Positions 46,316 through 55,848 of a DNA stretch of 64,000 bases are shown piece after piece; position 1 is the first letter of the stretch, and each line of letters starts with the position of its first letter. Below the pieces are notes generated by a model. It had not been told where the DNA came from and made no database searches. It saw only the letters and a program-made list of their open reading frames with translations. The stretch comes from JAWKWH01 sp040830725 (GTDB taxonomy: Bacteria > Pseudomonadota > Alphaproteobacteria > Rhizobiales > Rhizobiaceae). The position numbers and the translations under genes were made by a program. The stretch is taken from the NCBI GenBank assembly GCA_040830725.1, contig JBFOMG010000024.1, positions 3,921-67,920 of the forward strand, read 5' to 3'.

Positions 46316-47093
46316 CAGCGCCTCCCAGGTAGAGTTCCTGGACTTCCGGATCTTCTTCGATTTCCTGCGGGCTTCCTTCCTTGAAGATGCGGCCATTGTG
46401 CATCATCGTCACGCTTTCGGCGACGCGAAGAGCAACATCCATGTCGTGCTCGATAATGATATAGCCGATGTGACTTGGCATCCCGGTCAGAATGTCGATC
46501 AGTTCCCTGCGTTCTGTCGGCGAAAGGCCTGCTGCCGGCTCGTCAAACAGGATGAAACGCGGAGCTCCGGCCAATGCAAGTGCAATTTCGAGCTGACGCT
46601 GCTGGCCATAGGACAGCGCCTCCACCTTGGTGTCCCGCGCATCAGTCAAATGCACCGCACGGATTAGATCATCGGCGGATTGCACCAGGGCGTCATCGCG
46701 ACGCGGCCTGAGCAGCGAGAAGCGACCACGCGACACACCCCGGCACGCGAGATAAACGTTCTCAACGACGGTGAGACCGGTAAACAGCAATGAAATCTGG
46801 TAGGTGCGGCGAAGCCCTCGGCGAATGCGTTCGTGGGCCGGAAATTCGGTAACATCCTCTCCAAACAAACGGATGGTTCCGGATGTCGGTGGAAAGTCGC
46901 CGGTAATGCAATTGAACAGAGTTGTCTTGCCGGCCCCGTTCGAACCCAGTACGGCGCGCCGTTCGCCGGGGCGGACGGTCATCGTCACGTCGACCATTGC
47001 AGCCAGCGCCCCGAAATAGCGCGACACACCGCGCAGTTCCAATGCATTGGCGGTTCCGGCAGATGAGAGGCGATCTGCAACGGATTCAGCCAT
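46308..47093 (-). CDS. Branched-chain-amino-acid-type ABC transporter ATPase, LivG family
   Basis: A 261-residue ATPase. It has Walker A GSNGAGKTT, the signature LSYGQQRQLEIA and Walker B FILFDEPAAGLS, and the YQISLLFTGLTVVENV stretch diagnostic of LivG. It drives import together with the LivF-fusion protein. The ATG at 47093 follows AAGGAGG; a TTG two codons earlier is ignored. It overlaps both neighbours by eight bases, so production of all subunits is coupled. The substrate is probably not a branched amino acid given the catabolic context. Confidence 0.93.
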
Positions 47094-48165
47094 CGCCAAC
47101 CTCCTTGCTCTCGCCGGTTAGCGGGTCCCGCGTGGCCCGCGCTTTCAGCCGTTCCCACAATCCAAGAACGCCATCCTGGGACCAGAACACGATAATCAGG
47201 AAGCCGATACCGATGAGGAGACGGTAACGCTCGCCTGGAAGACCGACAGCGACCAGCATGTCGAGCGCGAAAGTTCGCAAAATGACGAAGATGATCGCCC
47301 CGATGAACGGCCCGATCGGGTGACGGATTCCACCCACAACGGCGACCACCAGTATGTCAATCACCGGCCCGACTGATACGGTCCCCGGAGAAATGGAATT
47401 GGTCTGCCAAACCCAGAGCACACCCGCAATCGCGGCAATAAATGAGGCAAATGTGTATCCGGCGATGCGATGAGCGGTGACATTGAAGCCAAGCGCCCGC
47501 ATTCTTCGGGGATTGTCACGGATACCTTGCATCGCCAAACCGAAAGGCGATCCCGCCACATACAGAACCAGCAGGTAAGACAGGAAGGCCAATACCAGTG
47601 AAAGGTAATAAAACGCTGTTGGATCACGCCAGTTGATCCCGAACACTTCGGGTGGCAGAATCTGATTGAAACCGCTGAACCCGTTGAAAACCGTGTAATT
47701 CTGTCGCGCGAAATAGAAAAAGGCGGTGGCGATCGCAAGGGTGATCATGATGGTGTAGATACCCTCGGTCCGCACGGCCAAAGCGCCCGACAACGTGCCG
47801 AAAACGATTGCTATGACAATCGCAATCGGACAGACCAGCCACCAGGACCAACCAAGCGAAATTGCGTCAATGCCGCTGGTGCCGAGTATTGCAACCATAT
47901 AACCGGCGACGCCGGCAACGGTCATCTGCACCAGGCTGACCATTCCACCGTAACCCGCCAGGAACATCAGCGAGAGAGCGATCATTCCGAGAATGAACGC
48001 CCAGCCGAAAATCGAAAACAGAACAAAGTCGCTGGCAAATGCCGGCATGAGAAGCATCACGAAGCCCACGGCCCAATAGGCCGGCGGGACCATACGGGGA
48101 TCAACACTGAAACGGCTTCTGACAGCGGGCAACGCGGCAGCAGTTTCCTGGTCGAGCAAAGCCAT
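47086..48165 (-). CDS. Branched-chain-amino-acid-type ABC transporter permease, LivM family
   Basis: A 359-residue inner-membrane permease with about nine to ten hydrophobic helices. The LivM pattern is clear: LSLMFLAGYGGMVSLVQMTVAG, GAYVGPVIDI-like VSVGPVIDILVVAVVGGIRHP, and SPFGLAMQGIRDNPRRMRALG. It pairs with the LivH subunit to form the channel. One base separates its start from the LivH stop. Confidence 0.93.
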   Translation of the reverse strand: MALLDQETAAALPAVRSRFSVDPRMVPPAYWAVGFVMLLMPAFASDFVLFSIFGWAFILGMIALSLMFLAGYGGMVSLVQMTVAGVAGYMVAILGTSGIDAISLGWSWWLVCPIAIVIAIVFGTLSGALAVRTEGIYTIMITLAIATAFFYFARQNYTVFNGFSGFNQILPPEVFGINWRDPTAFYYLSLVLAFLSYLLVLYVAGSPFGLAMQGIRDNPRRMRALGFNVTAHRIAGYTFASFIAAIAGVLWVWQTNSISPGTVSVGPVIDILVVAVVGGIRHPIGPFIGAIIFVILRTFALDMLVAVGLPGERYRLLIGIGFLIIVFWSQDGVLGLWERLKARATRDPLTGESKEVGDG

Positions 48166-48166
48166 T

Positions 48167-49198
48167 CTACGACTCGCTGGAAATCAAGCCTTGTGGGCGG
48201 AATGCCAGCACAACGACCATGATGAGAAACGTGAGAACAACGGCGTAGGTCGGGAAATAGACCGACCCGAACTGTTCTGCCATACCGATGATGATGGCAC
48301 CGAGCGCAGCGCCAGGAATTGAGCCCATTCCGCCAACAATGACGACGACAAGCGACGCAAGAAGAAACCGTGTATCCTCTCCCGGCGCGAGCGACTGGAA
48401 CGTTCCGCCAACCACACCTGCCAGTCCTGCAAGTCCCGCCCCAAACGCAAACACAAGAATGAAAACGCGCTGAATTCTGACACCCGTCGCAGACAGCATG
48501 TCCCTGTCGTCAACCCCGGCACGTATTAGCATACCAATGCGCGTCCGGTTCAGCGCCATCCACATCGCAATTCCGATGACAATCGCAGCGACAAGTATGA
48601 CCAGCCTGACGACCGGATACTTCAGGAATACCAGAGAACCATTGCTCTTGACCGCTGTAACCAGCGGCAATGTCGTCGGTCCGGACAGCCAGCTGGGCGC
48701 CAGGATCTGATAGAAGTCACCGCCCCAGATCCACAGCATCAGATCGGCCAGCACGATCGATATTCCGATTGTAACAAGCGTTTGTTTGAGATCCTGGCCT
48801 TCCATCCGCCGGAATACGGCATATTGCAGAACCACCCCAAGCAGGCCGACCACTACAAAAGAAACAATGAAAGCGAGTATCCAGAAACCCGTGGCATCGG
48901 CGATTTCGTAACCGATGTAACCACCCAGCATGTATAGGGAGCCATGGGCCAGATTGACGTTCTTCATCAATCCGAAAATCAACGTGAACCCGCTGGCCAC
49001 CAGGAAATAGAGCGCGCCGAGAGTGATGCCGTTGAAAAAGGCATTGAGGAAAATCTTCTTCCGCCCGATCAGATCGACCAGCCATGCAGGCCACGGCGCA
49101 AAAACCGCCCACACGAAAAGCGCCACCACGATGAAGATGATGAACGACCAGAATGGCCGACGTTCGACAAATTCCTTCACAATCGCTCCGCAGAACAT
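48167..49198 (-). CDS. Branched-chain-amino-acid-type ABC transporter permease, LivH family
   Basis: A 343-residue permease. After a short N-terminal membrane helix comes the LivH core: NGITLGALYFLVASGFTLIF, GLMKNVNLAHGSLYMLGGY, TRIGMLIRAGVDDRDM and GGMGSIPGAALGAIIIG. It is longer at the N-terminus than ordinary LivH proteins. The start is uncertain: ATG at 49198 is used here, and GTG at 49180 with a better ribosome site (GGAG) is possible. A TTG further upstream is less likely. The AraC-type gene ends about 220 bases upstream, leaving room for a promoter. Confidence 0.9.
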   Translation of the reverse strand: MFCGAIVKEFVERRPFWSFIIFIVVALFVWAVFAPWPAWLVDLIGRKKIFLNAFFNGITLGALYFLVASGFTLIFGLMKNVNLAHGSLYMLGGYIGYEIADATGFWILAFIVSFVVVGLLGVVLQYAVFRRMEGQDLKQTLVTIGISIVLADLMLWIWGGDFYQILAPSWLSGPTTLPLVTAVKSNGSLVFLKYPVVRLVILVAAIVIGIAMWMALNRTRIGMLIRAGVDDRDMLSATGVRIQRVFILVFAFGAGLAGLAGVVGGTFQSLAPGEDTRFLLASLVVVIVGGMGSIPGAALGAIIIGMAEQFGSVYFPTYAVVLTFLIMVVVLAFRPQGLISSES

Positions 49199-49417
49199 TC
49201 GCAACCCGGCCGGGTGCAGTCGCCAGAACCGGAGCAAACCTTTATGGTGCTGCGCCTTTTCCGGAATACACGCGTTGCCCGATCATTTCCGGAAGATTAG
49301 GCCTTACAGTTACAGAGGGCATACCCCTGAGTATTCTCTTTTTTGCAGGCTCAAATCAGCGGATTTGCCCCGAGGAGAAGGCAGAGTTGGCACTTGGAAT
49401 AATTCGGACGATCAATT

Positions 49418-50248
49418 CTAGTGCACAAAATGGGTCGCTCGCCGATAGTCGGTCGGCGGAATTCCGACGTTGGATGTAAAAAACCGCGTAAAACTGGCCT
49501 GCGAAGAGAAACCGAGATCAAACCCGATCTCGGTGATGGAGTCTGCCGATTGGGTCAGACGCCCAATCGATGTCTCCATCTTCAGGGTATTCAGGTACAT
49601 GTTCGGGGTTAGGCCGACATTCTGGCGGAACAACTTGTAGAAATGCGGCCTGGACATGCCTGATTCACGGGCAATATCATTGAGTGCCAGTTCATCGCCT
49701 ATGCGCTCTTTCATCAACCGGATCGAATTGCGAATGCGATAATCGCTGACCCGTTGCCATTGCTCCGTGACCGCCATTTCACCCTGGGTCCACTGCCAGG
49801 TCTGTTCAAAACTTTCACGTGTCAGTTCATACAGATAGCCATCGAACAAATCTCCCTGCTCGTCTTCCAGCAGCAGTGTCGTGACCAGGCTGACCAGACG
49901 TTGAATTTGTGCTGTGACTTCAATCGTGTTTCGGCCAAATCGCAGCGCACTCGTGCCGCTACGGCCAAATTCGAGGAACCAGATCGGATTGATGTACAGC
50001 GTCAGGAATACAGAACCGACCAACGTGTTGCCCGGCACGAAATTGTGCGGCTGCCACGGGTTCACTGCTGTGCCGGAATTGGCGGTCAATGGACGACGCG
50101 TATCGGAAATATCCATGGCCGAGTCGACGCCGTTGACCAAAAATACCAGATGCCCTTCCCTGTGGGCGTGTGTCGCAAGCGGCTTGTTCAGCTTGTAGAG
50201 TGCCACCCTACCAAAATTGCCGTGGTAGACGGCCAGCGCAGTACTCAT
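49418..50248 (-). CDS. AraC-family transcriptional regulator
   Basis: A 276-residue regulator with a cupin-like N-terminal sensor (HREGHLVFLVNG, then NPWQPHNFVPG) and the two AraC helix-turn-helix motifs (LALNDIARESGMSRPHFYKLF and ITEIGFDLGFSSQASFTRFF). Two ATGs stand six bases apart; the second, at 50248, has GGGAGG at the right distance. It lies within the long catabolic run between the alcohol dehydrogenase and the permease genes, and most likely controls transport and oxidation genes. The inducer is unknown. Confidence 0.9.
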   Translation of the reverse strand: MSTALAVYHGNFGRVALYKLNKPLATHAHREGHLVFLVNGVDSAMDISDTRRPLTANSGTAVNPWQPHNFVPGNTLVGSVFLTLYINPIWFLEFGRSGTSALRFGRNTIEVTAQIQRLVSLVTTLLLEDEQGDLFDGYLYELTRESFEQTWQWTQGEMAVTEQWQRVSDYRIRNSIRLMKERIGDELALNDIARESGMSRPHFYKLFRQNVGLTPNMYLNTLKMETSIGRLTQSADSITEIGFDLGFSSQASFTRFFTSNVGIPPTDYRRATHFVH

Positions 50249-50379
50249 ACACATCCTCCCTGATATGCAGGCACCATTATTTTCAGTTGTTTAGTCAATG
50301 CTTGCACAGGGATACGCGCTGAGTCAAAGCTTGACAGTCCCGAAACGGACAGGTTCGGCCGAATTCTGGTTGGTACGAT

Positions 50380-51513
50380 TCAAAGCGCGTTTTCCATCAA
50401 CCGGTAATAATCATCCGCAGTCGCCAAGCGGGGATTGGTGCTGTTGGTGTGGTCTTTCTCAGCTAAAGGGGCCGCAAGTTCGATCGCCTCTTGATCAACG
50501 CCAAGACCGGACAAATTTGGCGGCAATCCAATCCTCTCGTTCAGCCTGACAACAGCGTCGCACAAGTCTGAACTGCCGTTCAAACCCATCGCCTGGCACA
50601 AATCCGGATACCGTTCCCCCACTGCAGGCGCGTTGAATTCCAGCACATGCGGCAGCAAAATCGCATTGAGCTTGCCGTGATGCAGTTGATAGCCAGGCAG
50701 GCCACCGAGCGCGTGGCTCATGGCATGCACCCCCCCAAGTCCTTTCTGAAACGCCAGCGCACCATTCATCGCTGCAGCCATCATTTCCCGCCTTGCGTTG
50801 ATGTCTTTGCCGGAACTTACCGCTCTTTCGATATTGCCGAACGCGCGTTTCAAGCCGTCGATCGCAATGCCATCGGCCGGCGGATTGTAAGCAGTCGAAA
50901 TGTAGGTTTCCACGCAATGGGTCAGCGCATCCATGCCGGTTGCAGCCGTCAGGTCCTGCGGAAGTTCGATCGTGAGGGTGGGATCGCAGATCGCCACGGT
51001 CGGGATCATGTAAGGGCTTAATATGCCAAGTTTGCGGCCGTCGGCCACGATCATCACCGAGGCTCTGCCGACTTCCGACCCCGTTCCCGCAGTCGTGGGA
51101 ATGGCAATCAACGGCGGCAATTTGTTTCGGATACGGGATGTCCCTCCTTCTATTGCAGCGTAGGCCGACAGTTCCCCGCCGTGGGAAGCCAGCAGGCCCG
51201 TGGCTTTAGCCAAATCAATGGAGGAACCGCCACCAAACCCAATCAGCCCGTCGCAGTGAAGCTCGGTGTACATTTTGGCAGCTGCGGTGCATGCGGCTTC
51301 ATGGGGATTCGACGGCGTCTCGTCAAATACTTGCGGCTCAACATCCACCGGCAATGCATCCAGCAATCGCTCGACAAGGCCACAATCAACCAGCCCCTTG
51401 TCGGTGACGATCAAAGGCCTTTTGATGCCAAGTGCTGATACTTCTGCTGCGACGGCTTCTTCAAGTACGCCATCAGCAAAATGAACGCGGGTCAGATAGG
51501 TGATCAATGACAT
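50380..51513 (-). CDS. Iron-containing alcohol dehydrogenase
   Basis: A 377-residue group III alcohol dehydrogenase. The NAD(P) loop is GFGGGSSIDLAKA, with PTTAGTGSEVG. The metal ligands are found in GMDALTHCVE and in GGVHAMSHALGGLPGYQLHHG (three His). Such enzymes oxidise or reduce primary alcohols, diols, and maleylacetate or hydroxybutyrate relatives. The maleylacetate-reductase subgroup serves aromatic degradation, but I cannot assign it here. It lies between the binding-protein and AraC genes. Confidence 0.9.
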   Translation of the reverse strand: MSLITYLTRVHFADGVLEEAVAAEVSALGIKRPLIVTDKGLVDCGLVERLLDALPVDVEPQVFDETPSNPHEAACTAAAKMYTELHCDGLIGFGGGSSIDLAKATGLLASHGGELSAYAAIEGGTSRIRNKLPPLIAIPTTAGTGSEVGRASVMIVADGRKLGILSPYMIPTVAICDPTLTIELPQDLTAATGMDALTHCVETYISTAYNPPADGIAIDGLKRAFGNIERAVSSGKDINARREMMAAAMNGALAFQKGLGGVHAMSHALGGLPGYQLHHGKLNAILLPHVLEFNAPAVGERYPDLCQAMGLNGSSDLCDAVVRLNERIGLPPNLSGLGVDQEAIELAAPLAEKDHTNSTNPRLATADDYYRLMENAL

Positions 51514-51608
51514 TGCGCCATCCTCCGGACAATAACTGGAACCCGGAAATGTCTGACGTTGTCCCGGCCGGGCAATTTAATGCCCGGCCATGAAGTTGCT
51601 CGATCGGC

Positions 51609-52853
51609 CTAGTTACACTGGACGATTTCGCGTGACGGCAGTCCAAGCGCCCGGAATTCGTCTTCGGGCAATCCCAGAGTCTGGTTCACGTTTTCCACGA
51701 CTTCGACAAGCTTCAGGGACAGGTTGCCGTTGTCCAGTTCGACAACTTCAGTCACGAAGTTGGTGCCGATTGCCTGGCGGTTGTCGTCCAGCGTGATCTT
51801 GCCATTCGGCGCATCCAGTTCGAGGTTGGCCAAGCATCCACGGAACTTTGCGTGTCCGTCGGAAAGGTCGCCATCGATCTCATTCAGACACGAAAATGCC
51901 GCACTGGATGCATTGTAGTAACCAGTTGCCATTAGCGCCGGTGACGGGAACCGCTTATCCGGCGGAAACGCGTCTTGGTAGGCTTTGACGAATTTCTGCC
52001 ACTGCGGGTGATCCCAATCGTCGGCCTGCGGCCCCGACGATGGCGTTCCGATCAGCAGTTCCTTTGCCGTACCCTTTGAGTTCAGGACGGTCGGATCAAC
52101 CATGATCGTTCCACCGATCAAGCCAACATCGCCTCCGCCGGCTTGCTGATACTGGTTGAGGAAGTTGACTGCATCGGCGCCGCCAAGTCCGAGGTAAATG
52201 GCATCAACATCATCCGGCAATGCTGCAATCACCGACGAGTAATCCTTGTTACCCAGCGGATTCCAGAAACGCTCGACGATCTTCCCTCCCGCATTGCAGT
52301 AACCAAGGGCAAAACCGAGGAAATTCGTGTAACCAAAGGAATAGTCTTCGGCGAATGTGGCGACCGTCTTCCAGCCTTTCTTGTTGAACACGTACTCGCC
52401 AAGTCCGGCACCCCACTGTGCGCCATCCATATTGAACCGGAAGAAATTTTCCGAGGGATCAACAAACGTGGTTTCCTGGGCACCAGAAATACCATTGATA
52501 AACGTTACCTGAGGCTGCGTCTTGGAATAGTCGCGTAGCGCAATACCTTCAGAACCGGATAGTGGTCCGATGATGATATCGACGCCGTCCTGTTCGACCA
52601 GTTTGCGGACGCCGCGAATTGCGCTTTCAGGACTGGCATCGGTCGATGCTGTGAAGACCTGGATATCCTTGCCACCAGCCTTGTTGCCAAACTCCTTGAG
52701 TGCAACTTCGAGGCCGCGTTGACTGTCTTCACCCATAACGGTGTAAACGCCTTCAAACGTTGCCATGAAACCAATTTTAATCGTGTCGGCCGACGCTGCA
52801 GAAACCATCACCAAAGTGCTGGCTGCGACGGAACCAAGCAGGATTTTCTTCAT
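51609..52853 (-). CDS. ABC transporter periplasmic binding protein, LivK/type 1 fold
   Basis: A 414-residue periplasmic protein. The signal peptide MKKILLGSVAASTLVMVSAA is followed by a cleavage near ASA and DTIKIGFMATFEGVYTVMGEDSQRG, the start of a Peripla_BP_6 domain. ASTDASPESAIRGVRKLVEQDGVDIIIGP is typical of this family. The ligand-binding residues differ from leucine- or urea-binding proteins as far as I can judge, so the substrate is open. GGGAGGAA precedes the ATG at 52853; 30 in-frame codons further upstream have no support. It heads the 20-gene run and is the presumed receptor for the LivHMGF system. Confidence 0.92.
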   Translation of the reverse strand: MKKILLGSVAASTLVMVSAASADTIKIGFMATFEGVYTVMGEDSQRGLEVALKEFGNKAGGKDIQVFTASTDASPESAIRGVRKLVEQDGVDIIIGPLSGSEGIALRDYSKTQPQVTFINGISGAQETTFVDPSENFFRFNMDGAQWGAGLGEYVFNKKGWKTVATFAEDYSFGYTNFLGFALGYCNAGGKIVERFWNPLGNKDYSSVIAALPDDVDAIYLGLGGADAVNFLNQYQQAGGGDVGLIGGTIMVDPTVLNSKGTAKELLIGTPSSGPQADDWDHPQWQKFVKAYQDAFPPDKRFPSPALMATGYYNASSAAFSCLNEIDGDLSDGHAKFRGCLANLELDAPNGKITLDDNRQAIGTNFVTEVVELDNGNLSLKLVEVVENVNQTLGLPEDEFRALGLPSREIVQCN

Positions 52854-53084
52854 ATTGCTTTCCTCCCTAGCAGACCTCAATGCCGACACTCTGTCGCGCA
52901 TGAGGCGTGCGGGTATGTTAAGCACCAAACATCGTGCGCTCATCCAGCACAGATGCCCGATATATCTTTTTGTCTGCTTTTTTGCCCTTTTCGACAGGCA
53001 AACATCTACCTATCGCAGTTGCGTTTCCCACGCGCAGCGACGGACCATCGAAACGGCCTGAAGTCGGTCAGTGATCGACCCAGA

Positions 53085-54014
53085 CTATTGTCCTCGAAGT
53101 AGTTCCTGTACTTCCTGCATGGTCGGCATCGATGGTGCCGTGCCCGGGCGTGTTACCGATATTCCCGCGGTCGCACATCCCAGCCTCACGGCATCCAACG
53201 GCGAAAGTTTCTGTGCCAATCCGACTGCGAAACCACCGTTGAACGCATCACCTGCCCCAGTTGTCTCCACAACGGTCCCGATGTCGAATGCGGGGACCAG
53301 GTCTGACATCGAAGAATTGTGCAGCAGAGCACCCTGCTCGCCGAGTGTGATCAGCGCATTCTTTACACCCTTGGCCAACAGCGCGTCTGCCGCCTTTCGA
53401 GCTTCTTCGACATTGGTGACCGGCATGCCGGTCAGTTCTTCCGCCTCCGTCTCGTTCGGGGTGACGTAGTCGCACAGCTTGTAGATCGCATCGCCGAGCG
53501 GCGCCGCCGGCGCCGGATTGAGTATCGTGGTTACGCCCGCACCTCGCGCAATTTCCAGCGCCCGCCTTGCCGCCGGGATCGGTTGTTCCAACTGCGTGAT
53601 AAAAACCGATGCGGAAGCGATCAGAGCCTCGTTGCTCTCAATATCTTCGACTCCGATTTCAGTGGCGGCACCCGGACAGACAATGATCGCATTATTGCCG
53701 GTTGCTTCCTCGATGAAGATATAGGCGGCCCCGGTATAGCTTTCCGGATGACGGCTGGCCGCACTTGTGACGCCTGCCCAGTTCCATGTTTTTTCTGCCA
53801 GATCGGCAAACGCATCGTCGCCCAGCCGGGTGATCAGTGAAACATCTCCACCGAGCCGGCCGATGGCTGCAGCCTGGTTTGATCCTTTGCCGCCAGGACC
53901 AAGGGCAAATGAATTACCCAGGATCGTCTCGCCCATGCGGGGCGCCCGTTCGGCGCGATAGGCCGTGTCGGCGACAAAAACCCCGAGCACCACAATTTTT
54001 CCCGAACCGCTCAT
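53085..54014 (-). CDS. rbsK: Ribokinase-like PfkB-family sugar kinase
   Basis: A 309-residue carbohydrate kinase. The sugar-binding GGKGSNQAAAIGRLGGDV and the catalytic TTGAGDAFNGGFAVGLA (Asp base, anion hole) are canonical. It probably phosphorylates ribose or a related sugar brought in by the ABC system encoded around it. It starts six bases after the FucU-like gene and ends the three-gene minus operon. The symbol follows the family; another pentose is possible. Confidence 0.85.
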   Translation of the reverse strand: MSGSGKIVVLGVFVADTAYRAERAPRMGETILGNSFALGPGGKGSNQAAAIGRLGGDVSLITRLGDDAFADLAEKTWNWAGVTSAASRHPESYTGAAYIFIEEATGNNAIIVCPGAATEIGVEDIESNEALIASASVFITQLEQPIPAARRALEIARGAGVTTILNPAPAAPLGDAIYKLCDYVTPNETEAEELTGMPVTNVEEARKAADALLAKGVKNALITLGEQGALLHNSSMSDLVPAFDIGTVVETTGAGDAFNGGFAVGLAQKLSPLDAVRLGCATAGISVTRPGTAPSMPTMQEVQELLRGQ

Positions 54015-54020
54015 TTTTAC

Positions 54021-54473
54021 TCAATCTTCCTCTGGCGGAATGACACCCTTGCGGAAAGCAAAACACCCGTAAAATCGCCGCTCATGGGTCTGGATGACGG
54101 CGTAGGCCTGTTTTGCCCGCTCATAAAACGCATAGCGCTCGATCGATACCATCGGCAGCGGCGAGCCGTTGGCCTTGTCAATCTTGGTCTGCACTTCCTG
54201 CTGAACCGGCGGAACCTCATCCGGGGAGCCGACAATCTCCATCCTTGCGGCCGCGTCGTCGACAAATGTGTCCAGCGGATAGACGGACAGGACAGCCTCG
54301 ACTACCTCGGCTGCGCTTCGGTCTATGCGAAGCAGTGACCCGTGGGCTGTAACCTTGGCAACCGACTCTGAGGGAAAGTTCGTGTCCGCGATAATCAGGT
54401 CGTCGCCGTGACCCATGGCGCGAAGCACTTGCAAAACGTCGGCATTAAGCAGCGGATTGATACCCTTCAACAT
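54021..54473 (-). CDS. RbsD/FucU-family sugar mutarotase
   Basis: A 150-residue protein that interconverts sugar ring forms. The start MLKGINPLLNADVLQVLRAMGHGDDL is diagnostic of the FucU branch, and the catalytic Tyr and His-like residues lie in IERYAFYERAKQAYAVIQTHE. FucU acts on L-fucose and ribose. With a ribokinase gene downstream and an aldo/keto reductase of the sugar-dehydrogenase type at the window end, the substrate might be ribose, fucose or a similar aldose. Confidence 0.88.
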   Translation of the reverse strand: MLKGINPLLNADVLQVLRAMGHGDDLIIADTNFPSESVAKVTAHGSLLRIDRSAAEVVEAVLSVYPLDTFVDDAAARMEIVGSPDEVPPVQQEVQTKIDKANGSPLPMVSIERYAFYERAKQAYAVIQTHERRFYGCFAFRKGVIPPEED

Positions 54474-54490
54474 GTTCGGTCTCCCGGCTC

Positions 54491-55588
54491 TCAGGCACTT
54501 ATTTTTGTTTGGGCTGCCACGCTTGGACGCAGCGACTGTCCGCTCGATGGCTCGAACAGGTGTATCGCGTCTTCGCGCGGCTTCAGCCGTATCTTCTTTC
54601 CCGGTTTAAAATCGTGCCGCTCGCGGAAAACGGTGACCAATTCCTGATCACCAAACCTGGCGAATACGAGCATTTCCGAACCGGTAGGTTCGATCACCGT
54701 CACTTCCGCCTCAATTCCGCCACGCGAAGTCAATTCCAGGTGTTCCGGCCGAATTCCGAAGGTCAATGCTGAACCGTCATCAAGTTGCGGTTTGAACGGA
54801 AGCGACAATGCGGCGCCATCCGGCCCGATGAATTTGTTGTCTTTTTTGCGATAGGTACCTTCGAGCAAGTTCATGGACGGCGAACCGATGAAGGTGGCGA
54901 CAAACAGGTTTTGCGGACTGTCATAGAGTTCCAGTGGCGTACCGACCTGCTCTACATTTCCATCATTCAGCACAACGATCTTGTCGGCCATGGTCATGGC
55001 TTCCACCTGATCGTGGGTGACAAATATTGTCGTCGTCTTCAGCCTTTGGTGCAGTTCCTTGATTTCCTTGCGCATTTGCACACGCAACTTGGCGTCGAGA
55101 TTTGATAGCGGCTCATCAAACAGGAAAACCTGCGGATCGCGCACAATGGCTCTGCCCATCGCCACGCGCTGGCGTTGACCACCGGACAATTGCCGCGGAT
55201 AGCGATTGAGATAGGGTTCGAGACCAAGAATTTCGGCAGCGCTGTCCAATCGCCGCTTTATTTCGGCCGGATCGGTTTTGCGCAGCTTCAGTGCAAACGC
55301 CATATTGGCGGCCACGGTCTTGTGCGGATAAAGCGCGTAGCTTTGGAATACCATGGCAATATCGCGGTCCTTGGGTGGAACATTGTTGACCACCCGATCC
55401 CCGATACGGATTTCGCCGCCGGTGATGCTTTCGAGCCCGGCCGTCATTCTCAGCAAGGTCGACTTGCCACATCCGGAGGGCCCGACGAGCACGACAAATT
55501 CGCCATCCGCGATGTCAATGTCGATGCCGTGAAGGACCTCAACATCTCCATACGATTTTCGGGCTTGTGAAACTGTTACCCCCGCCAT
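54491..55588 (-). CDS. Sugar ABC transporter ATPase, UgpC/MsmK-like
   Basis: A 365-residue ATPase. It has Walker A VGPSGCGKST, signature LSGGQRQRVAMGRAI and Walker B FLFDEPLSNLD, plus the C-terminal TOBE/MalK-type regulatory domain (FGIRPEHLEL). It powers the two permeases encoded on the opposite strand. It heads the minus-strand trio with the mutarotase and ribokinase genes. In this family one ATPase sometimes serves several importers. Confidence 0.92.
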   Translation of the reverse strand: MAGVTVSQARKSYGDVEVLHGIDIDIADGEFVVLVGPSGCGKSTLLRMTAGLESITGGEIRIGDRVVNNVPPKDRDIAMVFQSYALYPHKTVAANMAFALKLRKTDPAEIKRRLDSAAEILGLEPYLNRYPRQLSGGQRQRVAMGRAIVRDPQVFLFDEPLSNLDAKLRVQMRKEIKELHQRLKTTTIFVTHDQVEAMTMADKIVVLNDGNVEQVGTPLELYDSPQNLFVATFIGSPSMNLLEGTYRKKDNKFIGPDGAALSLPFKPQLDDGSALTFGIRPEHLELTSRGGIEAEVTVIEPTGSEMLVFARFGDQELVTVFRERHDFKPGKKIRLKPREDAIHLFEPSSGQSLRPSVAAQTKISA

Positions 55589-55848
55589 CGAGCATTCCCT
55601 GTCATGCCAACTTGAAGCTGGAACCTATCCGGCGAATTTCAGACTGTCCATTTTTCCATTCGATAAATATTTGGATTGCGAGCCAATTGACTTGCATCGA
55701 ATTTCATTCGTACACTTTCTTTTTTGTTCTAGCTGCTGGGAGGATGGGAACTCAATTCTTACGGCTTCTCTGTCGAGCCGTGACGACGATTGCAATGTGT
55801 TGAATTGCCGAATCCACGCCAGCGATTTGGCCGCTATGGGAGGAAAAA
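55589..55848. promoter_or_regulatory. Divergent promoter region of the sugar transport genes
   Basis: 260 bases between the ATPase gene and the binding-protein gene hold promoters in both directions. CGAATTTCATTCG at 55698-55710 is a perfect 5-3-5 inverted repeat and a possible operator. A GGGAGGAAAA ribosome site precedes the ATG at 55849. No regulator gene is adjacent. Confidence 0.5.
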